DNA of 64,000 nucleotides from Massilibacteroides vaginae (GCF_900178525.1 NZ_FXDJ01000009.1:1200263-1264262), one strand, 5' to 3'. Positions 43,678 through 54,613 are shown, numbered from the stretch's first letter. Translations and numbers: made by a program. The notes: a model not told the origin generated them from the sequence alone.

Positions 43678-44927
43678 GCTTTTACCTCCACTTCTAATTC
43701 TTCGGTATTGTCTGTTTCTTCTGCTGCCTCTTCTGCTACAGGTTCTTCTTCCAATGGTATGTCTTCATTTCCTATTCCGGCGCCGAATCTGCTGACACTT
43801 AAAATAATACCGAAATAAACACATGAAATCATTGTTGATGTACCTCCGCGACTTACTAAAGGCATCGGCTGTCCGGTTACCGGAATCAGATCGACGGCTA
43901 CCGCCATATTGGCCAATGCTTGTATAACCAATAGTAGTCCGCATCCTAACACAAGAAACTTGGGGAATAATTTATCGCATTTTCGGGCTATCATTCCCAC
44001 GCGAACCAGCAGTATGACATATAATAATAATACAACCATTCCACCAATGAAACCCAATTCCTCAATAATTATGGCGTAAATAAAATCCGAATAAGCCTGA
44101 GGGAGGAAATCACGTTGCTGTCCGTGTCCGGGCATTTGTCCGATAAGCCCACCTCTGGCAATTGCGATTTTTGCGTGTACTACCTGGTAATTATCATCCG
44201 TTACTTTTAATACCCCATCTGTTGTTTCTTCATTTTCATCCGGATTTACAAACCGTTCGATACGCCCTTGCCAGGTATTAAAACGATCCGGAAGGTATTT
44301 TGAAACACTCTCTGGTGTAAACAATAACATACATAAAAAGACAACTCCCGCTATAATTAACGCTCCCGCCAATTTCATCAGACTTTTAAAAGGTAATTGA
44401 CCGATAAACATCATTAAAAAACAAACGGCGAACAGCATGATTGCAGTCGAGAAATTTTCAGGAAGGATAAGCAGGCAGGTTATACCTATCCCGATTAAAA
44501 TAGTTTTGAATATCTGGTTTTCCGTAAACCTGTTTCGTTTACTCAACATAAAGGCGATAAATACAATAGACGCCAGTTTGGCAAATTCAGACGGTTGGAA
44601 CTGTATGCCGAATATTTCCAGCCAACGATGCGCGTCATTCGCACTTACACCGATAAAAGGCGTAATCAGCAACATCAGAATAGAGATAGGCAAAAGCAAA
44701 ATAAACGCGGGAAAAAAGCGGCAGGGAATATTGTGCAGCAAAAGAATAAGCACAAAACCTCCTAACAAAAATGTGGTATGTCTTACGATTGGTGCCCAGA
44801 AGTTTGCGTTTTTATACGCAATCGTGCTGGTGGCACTAAACACTTCGATAACCGAAATGAGGCACAGGAACATAAAAATGATCCATATAACCCGGTCTCC
44901 CCTGAATAATTTATTTGCTAAATCCAT
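43674..44927 (-). CDS. ftsW: Lipid II polymerase / division protein FtsW
   Basis: SEDS-family membrane glycosyltransferase of 417 residues with about ten helices, which polymerises septal peptidoglycan with FtsI. Conserved features are the FSATSTIAYKNANFW entry segment, QFQPSEFAKLASI and the C-terminal region PLVSRGGTSTMISC. The acidic C-tail is unusually Glu-rich (EEEPVAEEAAEE). The ATG at 44927 (MDLANKLFRGD) is preferred; the frame start at 44963 would overlap murD and add 12 basic residues. Confidence 0.95.
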   Translation of the reverse strand: MDLANKLFRGDRVIWIIFMFLCLISVIEVFSATSTIAYKNANFWAPIVRHTTFLLGGFVLILLLHNIPCRFFPAFILLLPISILMLLITPFIGVSANDAHRWLEIFGIQFQPSEFAKLASIVFIAFMLSKRNRFTENQIFKTILIGIGITCLLILPENFSTAIMLFAVCFLMMFIGQLPFKSLMKLAGALIIAGVVFLCMLLFTPESVSKYLPDRFNTWQGRIERFVNPDENEETTDGVLKVTDDNYQVVHAKIAIARGGLIGQMPGHGQQRDFLPQAYSDFIYAIIIEELGFIGGMVVLLLYVILLVRVGMIARKCDKLFPKFLVLGCGLLLVIQALANMAVAVDLIPVTGQPMPLVSRGGTSTMISCVYFGIILSVSRFGAGIGNEDIPLEEEPVAEEAAEETDNTEELEVEVKA

Positions 44928-44944
44928 GCAATACGTTCTCCTGA

Positions 44945-46282
44945 TTATAAATCGCGGACGCAAGCCTTAAATTGCTCGCCCCTGTCTTCGTAATTTTTGA
45001 ATAAATCAAAGCTGGCGCAACAGGGAGATAATAAAACAGTATCTCCTTTTTCTGCCAGTTTATAAGCTTTAGATACAGCTTCTTCCATAGAATGGGCATC
45101 CTCTATTTGATCTGCCTTTCCATCAAAAAAATCATGAAGCTTGGTGTTATCTACTCCTAAAAAGATCAGCGCGCGTGCTTTTTTACGAACTAACTCTTCT
45201 ATTTCCGAGTAGTCATTCCCTTTATCGGTACCACCGAGAATAAGCACGATTTTAGTTTCGATACTTTGTAGCGCGTACCAACAGGAATTTACATTTGTTG
45301 CCTTGGAATCGTTGATGTAGTCTACACCACGAATACGTAAAACTTTCTCTAAACGATGCTCCACTCCGGCAAAGTCGCTTAAAGATTCCCTGATTTTCTC
45401 ATCCTGAATATCCAAGATCCGGGCAGCGATTCCCGCGGCTAAAGAGTTATACAAATTGTGTTTCCCTGTAAGTGCTAATATGTCCTGTTCCATTGTAAAA
45501 GTTCCGTTTGATGTTTCAATCATCACGTTGTTGTTTATCGTATAGCCCTTTACTCCCGGTTTAAATTCCGCGGAAAAAGGATAAAGAGTTGCTTCCGGAG
45601 TTCGCTTCGCGATTTCACGGGCAATTACAGGATCGTCATTCCAGAATATGAACGTGTCTTGCTCCGTCTGATTCTGAATGATACGGAACTTCGCGTTAAT
45701 ATAATTCTGCATGTCATAATTATAACGATCCAAATGATCCGGTGTTATATTAAGCAATATAGCGATGTCAGCTTTAAACGTATACATATTATCCAGCTGA
45801 AAACTGCTTAATTCAATTACATAATAATCATGTGGCGATTCTGCCACCTGAAGCGCGAGACTGTTTCCTACATTTCCGGCCAGTCCCACATCAAGTCCGG
45901 CTTGTTGAAGAATATGATAGGTCAGCATCGTGGTTGTTGTCTTGCCGTTGCTTCCGGTGATGCAAATCATTTTAGACGTAGTGTATCGTCCGGCAAACTC
46001 GATCTCGGAAATGACGGGGATATTTTTCTCCTTACTTTTTACAATAACAGGAGCCTTGTCCGGAATACCGGGACTTTTTATGATTTCGTCGGCATTTAAA
46101 ACCAGCTCTTCCGTATGTTTGCCCTCTTCCCAGGGAATCTGATGGGCATTAAGCATTTCCTTGTACTTAGCCGGGATCACGGAGAAATCCGACACAAATG
46201 TGTCGAAACCTTTGGCCTGCGCCAATATGGCTGCACCGGTTCCGCTTTCTCCTCCACCTAATATGACAATTCTTTTTTTCAT
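44945..46282 (-). CDS. murD: UDP-N-acetylmuramoylalanine--D-glutamate ligase
   Basis: Mur ligase of 445 residues that adds D-glutamate to UDP-MurNAc-L-Ala. The N-terminal ILGGGESGTGAAILA, the ATP loop ITGSNGKTTTTML and the family motif INDSKATNVNS are present. The C-terminal LLSPCCASFDLFKNYEDRG is characteristic of MurD. It lies 5 bp after mraY and 17 bp before ftsW. Confidence 0.97.
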   Translation of the reverse strand: MKKRIVILGGGESGTGAAILAQAKGFDTFVSDFSVIPAKYKEMLNAHQIPWEEGKHTEELVLNADEIIKSPGIPDKAPVIVKSKEKNIPVISEIEFAGRYTTSKMICITGSNGKTTTTMLTYHILQQAGLDVGLAGNVGNSLALQVAESPHDYYVIELSSFQLDNMYTFKADIAILLNITPDHLDRYNYDMQNYINAKFRIIQNQTEQDTFIFWNDDPVIAREIAKRTPEATLYPFSAEFKPGVKGYTINNNVMIETSNGTFTMEQDILALTGKHNLYNSLAAGIAARILDIQDEKIRESLSDFAGVEHRLEKVLRIRGVDYINDSKATNVNSCWYALQSIETKIVLILGGTDKGNDYSEIEELVRKKARALIFLGVDNTKLHDFFDGKADQIEDAHSMEEAVSKAYKLAEKGDTVLLSPCCASFDLFKNYEDRGEQFKACVRDL

Positions 46283-46287
46283 CTAGC

Positions 46288-47547
46288 TTATCTCATCTTT
46301 AGCGTAACGATTGTGATAACAGCCAGAATAATGCCGATCAACCAGAAACGGACAACAATCTTTGATTCCGGAACAACATTAAACGGCTTCTGGAGCATTG
46401 CCTGAATGCCGGCATTCCCTTGCTTTTGAAAATGATGGTGGAGAGGCGTCATCTTGAAGATACGTCGACCTTCGCCATATTTCTTTTTTGTATATTTAAA
46501 ATAAGCTACTTGAAGTATTACAGAAAGACTTTCAACAAGAAATATGCCACAAAGTATAGGAATAAGTAATTCCTTGCGAATGATAATGGCAAATACCGCA
46601 ATAATACCGCCAAGGGTAAGACTTCCGGTGTCTCCCATGAAAACCTGCGCGGGATAAGCGTTATACCACAAAAAGCCAATTGTGGCGCCGATAAACGCCG
46701 CGGCAAAAACTACTAACTCTTCAGCTCCCGGAATAAACATGATGTTCAGGAAAGACGCGAATTGAACGTGTGAAGACATGTAGGCTAAAATGCCTAAAGC
46801 CACCCCGATGATTGCCGAACTACCTGCGGCAAGCCCATCCAATCCATCCGTCAGGTTGGCCCCGTTGGAAACAGCCGTTACAACAAGAATAACCATCAAA
46901 ACAAACACAATCCAGGCAGCGGGTTCTTTGTATTCATTCGCCCAGCTAACCAAAACGGCATAATCGAAGTTGTTATTCTTCATAAACGGAATGGTTGTTT
47001 TCGTTGATTTGGCTTCATCCTGATATACATTCACTTCTTCAATTGTATTCGCCGCGCGCATTTCAACATTTTCACGGATCACCACATCCGGACTTATGAA
47101 TAAGATTATACCTACAATAAGTCCAAGTCCAATCTGCCCAACAATTTTGAACCTGCCGTGAAGCCCCTCTTTATCTTTCTTGAACACCTTGATGTAATCG
47201 TCTGTGAAACCTATCGCACCTAACCAAATTGTTGTAATCAACATAAGGATGATGTAGATATTCTCCAGGCGGGCACACAAAAGAACAGGAACGAGGATAG
47301 CAATAATAATGATAATACCTCCCATCGTAGGAGTCCCCTTTTTGTTCATCTGCCCCTCAAGTCCGAGATTCCGAACAGTCTCGCCAATCTGAAGCTGTTG
47401 TAATCTGTCTATAATTCTGCGACCGATAGCCGTGGAGATAAATAAAGAAAGTATCAAAGCTAATCCCGAACGGAATGATACATACTTAAACATCCCTGCT
47501 CCGGGCAGGTCGATCTGATCTAAATAATTAAACAGATAATATAACAT
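46288..47547 (-). CDS. mraY: Phospho-N-acetylmuramoyl-pentapeptide transferase
   Basis: Integral membrane enzyme of 419 residues that makes lipid I from UDP-MurNAc-pentapeptide and undecaprenyl phosphate. Conserved motifs are GTPTMGGI, the aspartate pair [20 protein letters not shown], and the histidine motif TPLHHHF near the C-terminus. It is longer than the 360-residue E. coli protein because of an insert around residues 165-200 ([14 protein letters not shown]), as is usual in Bacteroidales. Confidence 0.97.
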   Translation of the reverse strand: MLYYLFNYLDQIDLPGAGMFKYVSFRSGLALILSLFISTAIGRRIIDRLQQLQIGETVRNLGLEGQMNKKGTPTMGGIIIIIAILVPVLLCARLENIYIILMLITTIWLGAIGFTDDYIKVFKKDKEGLHGRFKIVGQIGLGLIVGIILFISPDVVIRENVEMRAANTIEEVNVYQDEAKSTKTTIPFMKNNNFDYAVLVSWANEYKEPAAWIVFVLMVILVVTAVSNGANLTDGLDGLAAGSSAIIGVALGILAYMSSHVQFASFLNIMFIPGAEELVVFAAAFIGATIGFLWYNAYPAQVFMGDTGSLTLGGIIAVFAIIIRKELLIPILCGIFLVESLSVILQVAYFKYTKKKYGEGRRIFKMTPLHHHFQKQGNAGIQAMLQKPFNVVPESKIVVRFWLIGIILAVITIVTLKMR

Positions 47548-47550
47548 GTC

Positions 47551-49011
47551 TTATAATTCTTGTGTTTTAAAAATTTCCTGCACCTTTTCTCTATCGTCAA
47601 AATGATGCTTCACCCCTTTTACATCCTGATAGTCCTCATGCCCCTTACCGGCAATCAGGATAACATCTCCTTTTTTTGCCAGCATGATAGCTGTTTTGAT
47701 TGCTTGCGTTCGGTCTGTGATGCAAAGTGTTCGTTGCATATCCGACGCGGATAATCCGGCAACCATATCTTGTATGATTGCATCCGGTTCTTCAAAACGA
47801 GGATTGTCTGACGTCAGGATCACCTGATCACTTTTATCCACGGCTTCTTTGGCCATCAAAGGGCGTTTCCCCTTATCCCGATTACCACCTGCGCCTACAA
47901 CCGTAATAACCCGGCCGCTTCCTTCAAGCACTTCATGAATTCCGTTGAGTACATTAGACAATGCGTCAGGCGTATGGGCATAATCTACAATCGCGGTATA
48001 GCCTAACACAGAGCGAATTGTTTCGAAACGCCCCGAAACAGACTGAAGTGTGCTTAGTCCTATGAGTATATCTTCGGGTTCTTCTCCCAAAGCGACTGCC
48101 GCTCCGTAAACAGCCAATAGATTATAGGTGTTAAAACGTCCTACAAAATGCACCATCACTTCCCGGTCGTTGATCAGAAGATCGGTGCCTTCAAAATGAG
48201 ATTCCAGAATTTTAGCCTTAAAGTCGGCGAGCGTTCTTAACGAGTAAGTCAATTTCTTAGCCGTCGTGTTTTGCAACATAACCGGACCGGCTTTGTCATC
48301 CATATTGGTCAGGGCAAATGCTGTTGCGGGAAGATTGTCAAAGAAAGTCTTTTTTGCCTTCAGATAATTATCTACCGTTTTGTGATAATCCAAATGGTCA
48401 CGTGTGAGATTCGTGAAAATCGCACCGTCAAAGTGTAAACCGCTAATACGTCGCTGATCTACCGCGTGAGAACTTACTTCCATAAACGCGTATTCACAAC
48501 CGGCGTCTACCATACGTGCCAATAAGGCATGAAGTGTTAGCGGATCGGGCGTAGTGTGCTCTGTTGGAACCGCTTCATTGTCAATATAATTACATACGGT
48601 TGAAAGTAATCCCGTTTTATATCCTAATTTGCGGAAAAGCGAATATAATAAGGTAGCGGTTGTTGTTTTCCCGTTTGTTCCGGTAACGCCAACCAGCATC
48701 AATTGTTCCGAAGGAAAGCCATACCATGCCGAGGCTAACTTTCCCAAAGCGTCGGCCGAATCCTTTACTTGTATAAAAGAACATGTCGATTCGAGCCCGG
48801 CAGGAATCTCTTCGCAGACGATCGCTACCGCACCCTGCTCAATTGCTCCGGCAATATAGGTGTGCCCATCTACCGCTGTTCCTCTTACGGCAACGAATAG
48901 ATTTCCTTCTACTACTGATCGTGAATCAGCCTGGATGCCGGTTATTACCTTATCTGTCTCTCCGGTCAGGAGCGGCGAAGGCAGCGAGCTAATTAATTCC
49001 TTTAGTTTCAT
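47551..49011 (-). CDS. murE: UDP-N-acetylmuramoyl-tripeptide synthetase
   Basis: Mur ligase of 486 residues that adds the third residue of the peptide stem. The ATP loop [16 protein letters not shown], the [10 protein letters not shown] motif, and [14 protein letters not shown], which marks meso-diaminopimelate-specific enzymes (DNPR), are all present. Meso-DAP is therefore the likely substrate. It is separated from ftsI by 21 bp and from mraY by 3 bp. Confidence 0.97.
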   Translation of the reverse strand: MKLKELISSLPSPLLTGETDKVITGIQADSRSVVEGNLFVAVRGTAVDGHTYIAGAIEQGAVAIVCEEIPAGLESTCSFIQVKDSADALGKLASAWYGFPSEQLMLVGVTGTNGKTTTATLLYSLFRKLGYKTGLLSTVCNYIDNEAVPTEHTTPDPLTLHALLARMVDAGCEYAFMEVSSHAVDQRRISGLHFDGAIFTNLTRDHLDYHKTVDNYLKAKKTFFDNLPATAFALTNMDDKAGPVMLQNTTAKKLTYSLRTLADFKAKILESHFEGTDLLINDREVMVHFVGRFNTYNLLAVYGAAVALGEEPEDILIGLSTLQSVSGRFETIRSVLGYTAIVDYAHTPDALSNVLNGIHEVLEGSGRVITVVGAGGNRDKGKRPLMAKEAVDKSDQVILTSDNPRFEEPDAIIQDMVAGLSASDMQRTLCITDRTQAIKTAIMLAKKGDVILIAGKGHEDYQDVKGVKHHFDDREKVQEIFKTQEL

Positions 49012-49032
49012 ATCTTGTTATACTAAATCTTT

Positions 49033-51201
49033 CTATTTTAATGTAAGTAAAACAGTCTGCCCTTTTGCTATCCGTTGTCCGGGAGAAAGACTTTGCGAAA
49101 CCACCCGGCCGCTACCTTGCAGATTTACACGTAAGCCGGCACTCTCCATCAGGAATACGGCGTCTTTCGCACCCATGCCTGTTACACGGGGAACCAAACC
49201 TTCTTTCAGGGTCAAATCTTTTAACACAACCTTGTCCCCCGACTCTGTACGTTCGGCAACGAGCCAGTCTGTTTCTACGTTATCCTCCTCTGTGTCAATA
49301 TTCAGTGCATTCAACGCGAGTTTCAGGTCTTTCTTTCCACCCGACTTAGGAAGAGGTGTAAGTACAGCTAACGAGTCCCTCTCTACAGATTTGATGTCGA
49401 ATGCCATGTGATTGGCGTAAATTTTTTCAGCGATATTTTTCACCACCACTCCGGACATACCTCCTCCGGAAGCATAGCCGATACGTGGACGTCTGATCAC
49501 CACAATGCTGGAATACTTAGGCTTGTCGGCCGGAAAATAACCGCAGAAAGTTACCTGATGCCCGCTTGTGCGATATACACCTCCCGATGCGATCTGTGCC
49601 GTTCCGGTTTTACCCGCAATGGGTATCGCGTCCGAATGAATCACCTTTCCCGTACCTTTTTCTACTACCCCAAGCAACATATCCTGAATGATTTCAAGCG
49701 TCTTGTCGGAACAGATAGACGATTTCAATACCTCTGTCGAGAAGCTTTTCGATACCTTGCCATTATTTAATATCTCTTTGGTAAACATGGGGCGAACCAT
49801 CTTTCCGCTATTCGCTATCGCATTGAAAAAGGTTAAAGTGTAGATAGGAGGGATCTGCGTTTCGTAACCGAAAGACATCCACGGAAGCGTGGTTTTCGAC
49901 CAATACAAAGCCGTGTCGTTGGGCATTCGGATTTTAGCACGACCTGCACCCGGAATTTCCAGGTTCAAAGGAATGGTCAGCCCGAGTTTGTAAAGACCCT
50001 CAACAAATTTTGTCGGATTCTTGTCGTACCCTTTCAGGATGGTTTTGGCAACACCGATGTTGGAAGAAAACCAAATAGCTTCCTCTACCGAGATGCGCCC
50101 GTATCCTCCCCGGTTCATGTTGTGGTCGGTCATGCGGGCTCCTTTATACATATATATACCATTGCCTACATCTACAGTGTCGTGCGGGCTACAAAGACCG
50201 TCTTCCAACGCCACCATAATGGAGGCTACTTTAAAGGTAGAACCCGGCTCTATCTCGTCGGCCACGGCATGATTTTTAGTTTCGCCGTAAACCCCTTCAC
50301 GGATACGTCCCATATTGGTTATCGCCTTAATTTCTCCGGTTTCTACCTCCATCACAATGGCAGTGCCCGATTCTGCATCGATGTTCCGAAGCATATCTAC
50401 GAGTGATTTTTCCGTGATGTCTTGTAGTCCGATATCAATAGTGGTACGAATATCCATTCCGTCAACCGGTTCAATCTCAACCACATTCGTCCATCCGCCA
50501 CCCAAGCGGCGTACAGAGCTGAGTCCGGCTTCTCCGCGAAGTAACGAATCGTACTGTAGTTCCAGTCCGTTTTTACCTTTTGTAACTCCGCTCTCCTCTA
50601 TTTCCCCATAAATATCGCCGATGGTACGTGAAGCCAACGTGCCGAAAGGCTTTTGGCGTTGCACCATTTCTTTGGTGTAAAACCCGCTTTTGTATTTGCT
50701 TTGCCGCAGAAACGGATATTTTTTGATTTCTTTCAGATCGGAATAGGAGATGCGCCCTTCAAAAATGGGGTATTGGCGGCTTTTGCTTTTTAATCCGCTT
50801 AATAAATGCGCTTTATACCCTGCCGGAGTCCGGTTTTTTAATTTTCGGGATAAATAAATCGATAAAGAATCGATGCCGTTCGTTTTGGATTTCAGGAACG
50901 TATCAACCGCAAAACCATCTGCCCTAAAGTCGATATACGTGTAATAACGAGGAACGCTTGTAGCCATCAGTTTGCCATCTTCAGCGTAAATATTCCCCCG
51001 TCCCGGCAGAATCAGCCGGTTGGGTCGCTGCTGGCTGGCGGCTACCTTCTCCCATTTGTCTTTTTCAACAAAAGCCGTATTGAAAGCACAGATAATAATT
51101 CCTGCAACAATAAAGCCCAAGAAGACTACAACGATAAAATAGTTCGTTAGAATCCTGTTGGTTTTCGGACCTTGTTCATTCACACCTTTCTCTTCAGACA
51201 T
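49033..51201 (-). CDS. ftsI: Septal penicillin-binding protein (FtsI/PBP3-like) with PASTA domain
   Basis: A class B transpeptidase of 722 residues that cross-links septal peptidoglycan. One membrane helix follows the short cytoplasmic N-terminus. The transpeptidase motifs are SxxK in GSTFKVASI, SxN in FSSNIG and KTG in AGKTGTAQ. A single PASTA domain ends the protein (PRVTGMGAKDAVFLMESAG). The ATG at 51201 is chosen because the frame start at 51240 lies inside ftsL. It follows ftsL by 4 bp. Confidence 0.95.
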   Translation of the reverse strand: MSEEKGVNEQGPKTNRILTNYFIVVVFLGFIVAGIIICAFNTAFVEKDKWEKVAASQQRPNRLILPGRGNIYAEDGKLMATSVPRYYTYIDFRADGFAVDTFLKSKTNGIDSLSIYLSRKLKNRTPAGYKAHLLSGLKSKSRQYPIFEGRISYSDLKEIKKYPFLRQSKYKSGFYTKEMVQRQKPFGTLASRTIGDIYGEIEESGVTKGKNGLELQYDSLLRGEAGLSSVRRLGGGWTNVVEIEPVDGMDIRTTIDIGLQDITEKSLVDMLRNIDAESGTAIVMEVETGEIKAITNMGRIREGVYGETKNHAVADEIEPGSTFKVASIMVALEDGLCSPHDTVDVGNGIYMYKGARMTDHNMNRGGYGRISVEEAIWFSSNIGVAKTILKGYDKNPTKFVEGLYKLGLTIPLNLEIPGAGRAKIRMPNDTALYWSKTTLPWMSFGYETQIPPIYTLTFFNAIANSGKMVRPMFTKEILNNGKVSKSFSTEVLKSSICSDKTLEIIQDMLLGVVEKGTGKVIHSDAIPIAGKTGTAQIASGGVYRTSGHQVTFCGYFPADKPKYSSIVVIRRPRIGYASGGGMSGVVVKNIAEKIYANHMAFDIKSVERDSLAVLTPLPKSGGKKDLKLALNALNIDTEEDNVETDWLVAERTESGDKVVLKDLTLKEGLVPRVTGMGAKDAVFLMESAGLRVNLQGSGRVVSQSLSPGQRIAKGQTVLLTLK

Positions 51202-51205
51202 AGTT

Positions 51206-51559
51206 CTATTTATGAATTTCGTAAGGAGGTTTCTTGGCAACTTCCAGATCTATACCTTGCTCCTCGATCAAAAATTCGATCTGAGACTGCCGGCTATGCC
51301 CGGTTAATTCGGACGAAATAGAAAGCGCCTCAAAACGGACGTCGCGCAGTTGCTGCTGCAAACGATCTATTTCCCTTAATTTCTGCATGCAGGTATACCT
51401 GTTGCCAATGAAGAAAAAGATCAGCACAACAACCAGCACGATCATTTTTGTATGCCTGACAATGAAATCCTCTTTCAGGATCCCTCCACCCAGAATGTAC
51501 AAAAGCGATAGCCTTTTTTCTTTTTTCTTTGTTTGTTTTTGCTGTTTCTTCTCTTCCAT
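51206..51559 (-). CDS. ftsL: FtsL-like division protein
   Basis: A small bitopic membrane protein of 117 residues. A lysine-rich cytoplasmic N-terminus precedes one helix (about 40-56, MIVLVVVLIFFFIGN), then a coiled-coil stretch (MQKLREIDRLQQQLRDVRFE). Sequence identity to FtsL is low, but the topology and the position between rsmH and ftsI are diagnostic. It should form a complex with FtsB and FtsQ. Confidence 0.85.
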   Translation of the reverse strand: MEEKKQQKQTKKKEKRLSLLYILGGGILKEDFIVRHTKMIVLVVVLIFFFIGNRYTCMQKLREIDRLQQQLRDVRFEALSISSELTGHSRQSQIEFLIEEQGIDLEVAKKPPYEIHK

Positions 51560-51566
51560 ATCTTCT

Positions 51567-52484
51567 CTATATCTTTTCAGCTATACGTAATTTCGCACTT
51601 CTTGATCTTGGATTTCTTTCTACCTCTTCTGCCGACGGAACAATTACTTTATTGTTGATCATCCGGAAAGGCGTTTGCCTGTTTCCAAAGAAGTCCTGTT
51701 CGCTCTTACCCTCGAAATTGCCTGTTTTCAGAAAGTTTTTTACTAACCGGTCTTCTAATGAGTGATAGGTCATAACCACTAATCGCCCGCCCGGTTTTAA
51801 CACCTGAAGACTCTGGCTTAGCATGTCTTTCAACGCGCGCATCTCGTCGTTCACTTCGATACGTAACGCCTGAAACACTTGCGCGAGGAATTTTTTTTCT
51901 TTGTCTTTTGCCGTAAACGGTTTTATTACATCCAGCAGAGTCTCAATCGTGTCAATCGGTCTGTTTACTCTTTCTCTTACGAATAAGGACGCTAACCTGC
52001 GCGCCATTTTCAATTCGCCATAAAGATAAAATACATCCGCTAAAGCCTCTTCAGAATAGTTGTTTACTACATCAGCCGCGGTTTTACCGGAGCGTGTATT
52101 CATACGCATGTCCAGCGCTCCGTCAAAACGGAAAGAAAACCCCCGGTCTTTATCGTCAAAATGATGAGAAGAAACGCCCAAATCGGCCAATAACCCATTT
52201 GCTTCTTCCACAATACCGTGGTAACGGGCAAAATTATATAAATAACGAAAATTGCTTCGGATAAAAGTAAAGCGGTTGTCTTTGGGTATATTTTGCTCCG
52301 CATCAGCATCCTGATCAAACCCGTATAGCCTGCCGGAGTTTCCCAGATGGGTCAGAATTTCGCGAGAATGCCCGCCACCGCCAAAGGTAACGTCGATGTA
52401 AACGCCGTTAGAAATGATAGCCAAACCCTCAATACATTCGTTTAGCATGACCGGTACATGATAAACCTCCTCCTCTTTTCCCAT
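51567..52484 (-). CDS. rsmH: 16S rRNA (cytosine(1402)-N(4))-methyltransferase
   Basis: S-adenosylmethionine-dependent RNA methyltransferase of 305 residues acting on C1402 of 16S rRNA. The N-terminal HVPVMLNECIEGL, the SAM loop VDVTFGGGGHSREIL-type segment (YIDVTFGGGGHS), and LADLGVSSHHFDD are intact. The C-terminal segment VVMTYHSLEDRLVKNF is also conserved. It is the first gene of the division cluster here; no mraZ precedes it. Confidence 0.97.
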   Translation of the reverse strand: MGKEEEVYHVPVMLNECIEGLAIISNGVYIDVTFGGGGHSREILTHLGNSGRLYGFDQDADAEQNIPKDNRFTFIRSNFRYLYNFARYHGIVEEANGLLADLGVSSHHFDDKDRGFSFRFDGALDMRMNTRSGKTAADVVNNYSEEALADVFYLYGELKMARRLASLFVRERVNRPIDTIETLLDVIKPFTAKDKEKKFLAQVFQALRIEVNDEMRALKDMLSQSLQVLKPGGRLVVMTYHSLEDRLVKNFLKTGNFEGKSEQDFFGNRQTPFRMINNKVIVPSAEEVERNPRSRSAKLRIAEKI

Positions 52485-52760
52485 TTCTCGAATTTAAAAT
52501 CACTAATTGACAGTAAAATTAAATACTTTCATCCAATATAAATAGCAAATAGCTGTAAAAAGTTATCAACACCCTGAAATCATGCCTTTTACCCCCACTG
52601 ATATGTTGTGTTACTTTAAGTGTGCTTTCCACTTTTACTTTTTGTTTATAAACAGCTTGTTTTTATGCGTTTTTTAAGTTAAAAAACGGCAGAATTGTGC
52701 TGCTAAAAATGTATTTTTAAAGCATCTGATTATCAATGACTTGAAGCATGAGAAAATGAT

Positions 52761-52832
52761 AAAGGATATTTTTTGAAAAACAAAGGATATTTTTCGAAAA
52801 ATAAAGGTTATATTTATTTTTATAAAGGATAT
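52761..52832. repeat. Dispersed AAAGG(A/T)TAT repeat, copy B: four direct units at 21-bp spacing
   Basis: Units AAAGGATAT, AAAGGATAT, AAAGGTTAT and AAAGGATAT begin at 52761, 52782, 52803 and 52824, each exactly 21 bp apart. The spacers are A/T runs such as TTTTTGAAAAAC and TTTTCGAAAAAT. All four face the same way, unlike the inverted copies at 15793 and 58954. Confidence 0.92.
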
Positions 52833-53022
52833 GGGAAATCAAGTGGCTTTTTTCAGCATGAATTTGAAATGTTAACAAGAGAACTAATTTGTTGCGGATA
52901 AGTGTCCATCTTTTCTAAACGCAGGACGATAAATGTAGATTTCCGCCTTCCTTATTGATTTAATATATCAAGGTATCAATTATTACGATGTAAGAAAACA
53001 CAAATATATTTTATTAAATCTA

Positions 53023-53030
53023 TACTTTTG
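53023..53030 (+). promoter_or_regulatory. Candidate -7 box of katA
   Basis: TACTTTTG matches TAnnTTTG and lies 26 bp before the katA ATG at 53057. No TTTG is found at the expected -33 distance. Confidence 0.5.
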
Positions 53031-53056
53031 AATTATATCATTTGAAACACAAGATT

Positions 53057-54553
53057 ATGGAAGAGAAGAAAAAAACATTGACTTCTGAGTCGGGGCGACC
53101 TATCGCCGATAATCAGAACACCAGTACGGCAGGGCCTCACGGGCCGGTATTAATGCAAGACGCATGGTATATGGAAAAACTGGCGCATTTTAATCGTGAG
53201 CGTATTCCGGAAAGGGTGGTTCATGCAAAAGGTTCCGGCGCTTTTGGTACATTAACCATTACGCATGATATCTCACAATACACAAAGGCATCCCTATTCT
53301 CTGAAATCGGGAAAAAGACACCGTTGTTCCTGCGTTTTTCGACCGTTGCCGGTGAACGTGGAGCTGCGGATACGGAACGGGATGTGCGTGGTTTTGCATT
53401 GAAATTTTATACGGAAGAGGGTAACTGGGACTTGGTAGGCAACAATACGCCTGTATTTTTCCTGCGTGACCCGCTGAAATTCCCGGATTTTATTCACACG
53501 CAAAAGCGTGATCCGCAAACCAACTTGCGTAGTGCTACAGCGGCATGGGATTTCTGGAGTTTATCTCCTGAAACATTACATCAGGTAATGATTCTGATGA
53601 GTGACCGGGGAATTCCGCAAAATCTGCGGCAGCAACACGGATTCGGTAGCCATACATTTAGCTTTATAAATAAAGATAATGTAAGGTATTGGGTGAAATT
53701 TCATTTTAAAACACAACAGGGCATTGCTAATTTCACTGATCAGGAAGCGGCAGATATTGTTGCGAAAGACAGAGAATATTCTCAACGGGATTTGTTTAAC
53801 CACATTGCTTCCGGCAACTTCCCTAAATGGAAGATGTGTGTTCAGATCATGCCCGAAGAAGATGCAAAGACTTATCGTTTCAATCCGTTTGATCTGACCA
53901 AGGTGTGGAGCCAGAAAGATTATCCGCTTATTGAAGTAGGCGTAATGGAGTTGAACCGTAATCCGGATAACTACTTCGCGACAGTAGAACAGGCAGCCTT
54001 TAACCCGGCGAATATTGTTCCCGGAATCAGTTATTCTCCGGATAAAATGCTTCAAGGACGTTTGTTTGCCTATGGTGACGCTCATCGTTATCGCTTAGGA
54101 GTGAATTTTGAAAGTCTTCCGGTTAATGCCCCTAAATGTCCGGTGCATAACTATCACAGAGATGGACACATGCGTTTTGACAACAATGGAGGAGCAAGCC
54201 CGAATTATGAGCCAAACAGTTTTAACGGTCCCGTAGAAAACAAGGCTTATCAGGAACCACCATTGAAACTGGAAGGGGATGCCTACAATTACAATCATCG
54301 CGACGATAAAGATTACTATACTCAACCGGGAGACCTTTACAAGTTGCTTCCTGAAGCTGAGAAAATACGTTTACACGGCAATGCGGCCCGTTCAATGACC
54401 GGTGTGCCGGAAGAAATTCAAGTACGAGCTATCGCCCGATTCTATCAGGCAGACGCAAGATGCGGAGAAGGTATTGCCGGCGAATTAAAAATCAGTTTGG
54501 ATAAAGTTCTCGCCGAAGTAAAAAAACAACAGGAAAAGGATTACCTGAATTAA
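53057..54553 (+). CDS. katA: Catalase, clade 3 small-subunit type
   Basis: Heme catalase of 498 residues that decomposes hydrogen peroxide to water and oxygen. The distal His is in [12 protein letters not shown], the distal Asn region is [11 protein letters not shown], and the proximal heme Tyr is in [14 protein letters not shown]. Length and motifs fit clade 3 monofunctional catalases. The ATG at 53057 is chosen; the only upstream in-frame candidate is a TTG at 53042. It is a monocistronic gene closed by a strong hairpin at 54582-54613, as expected for an oxidative stress gene. Confidence 0.96.
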   Translation: MEEKKKTLTSESGRPIADNQNTSTAGPHGPVLMQDAWYMEKLAHFNRERIPERVVHAKGSGAFGTLTITHDISQYTKASLFSEIGKKTPLFLRFSTVAGERGAADTERDVRGFALKFYTEEGNWDLVGNNTPVFFLRDPLKFPDFIHTQKRDPQTNLRSATAAWDFWSLSPETLHQVMILMSDRGIPQNLRQQHGFGSHTFSFINKDNVRYWVKFHFKTQQGIANFTDQEAADIVAKDREYSQRDLFNHIASGNFPKWKMCVQIMPEEDAKTYRFNPFDLTKVWSQKDYPLIEVGVMELNRNPDNYFATVEQAAFNPANIVPGISYSPDKMLQGRLFAYGDAHRYRLGVNFESLPVNAPKCPVHNYHRDGHMRFDNNGGASPNYEPNSFNGPVENKAYQEPPLKLEGDAYNYNHRDDKDYYTQPGDLYKLLPEAEKIRLHGNAARSMTGVPEEIQVRAIARFYQADARCGEGIAGELKISLDKVLAEVKKQQEKDYLN

Positions 54554-54581
54554 AGACATTTTTTTAACACTTATCTGTAGT

Positions 54582-54613
54582 CACGCGTCCTCCCAAAAAA
54601 AAGAGGGCGCGTG
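54582..54613 (+). terminator. katA terminator
   Basis: An 11-bp stem CACGCGTCCTC/GAGGGCGCGTG with a 10-base loop (A-rich), followed by CTCTTTCT. It lies 28 bp after the katA stop. Confidence 0.85.

Larger units (their letters stand above)
52485..53056. other. 572-bp divergent gap between rsmH and katA
   Basis: No gene is visible on either strand, including no mraZ-like frame. The gap contains the four-copy 21-bp-phased repeat (52761-52832) and, near the right end, a TACTTTTG box for katA. The promoter of the division cluster must lie in the left part, but no convincing -33/-7 pair stands out. Confidence 0.75.

Noticed and set aside
53576-54085. 169-codon minus-strand frame inside katA
   Set aside because: It is antisense to the conserved catalase core, with no family features.
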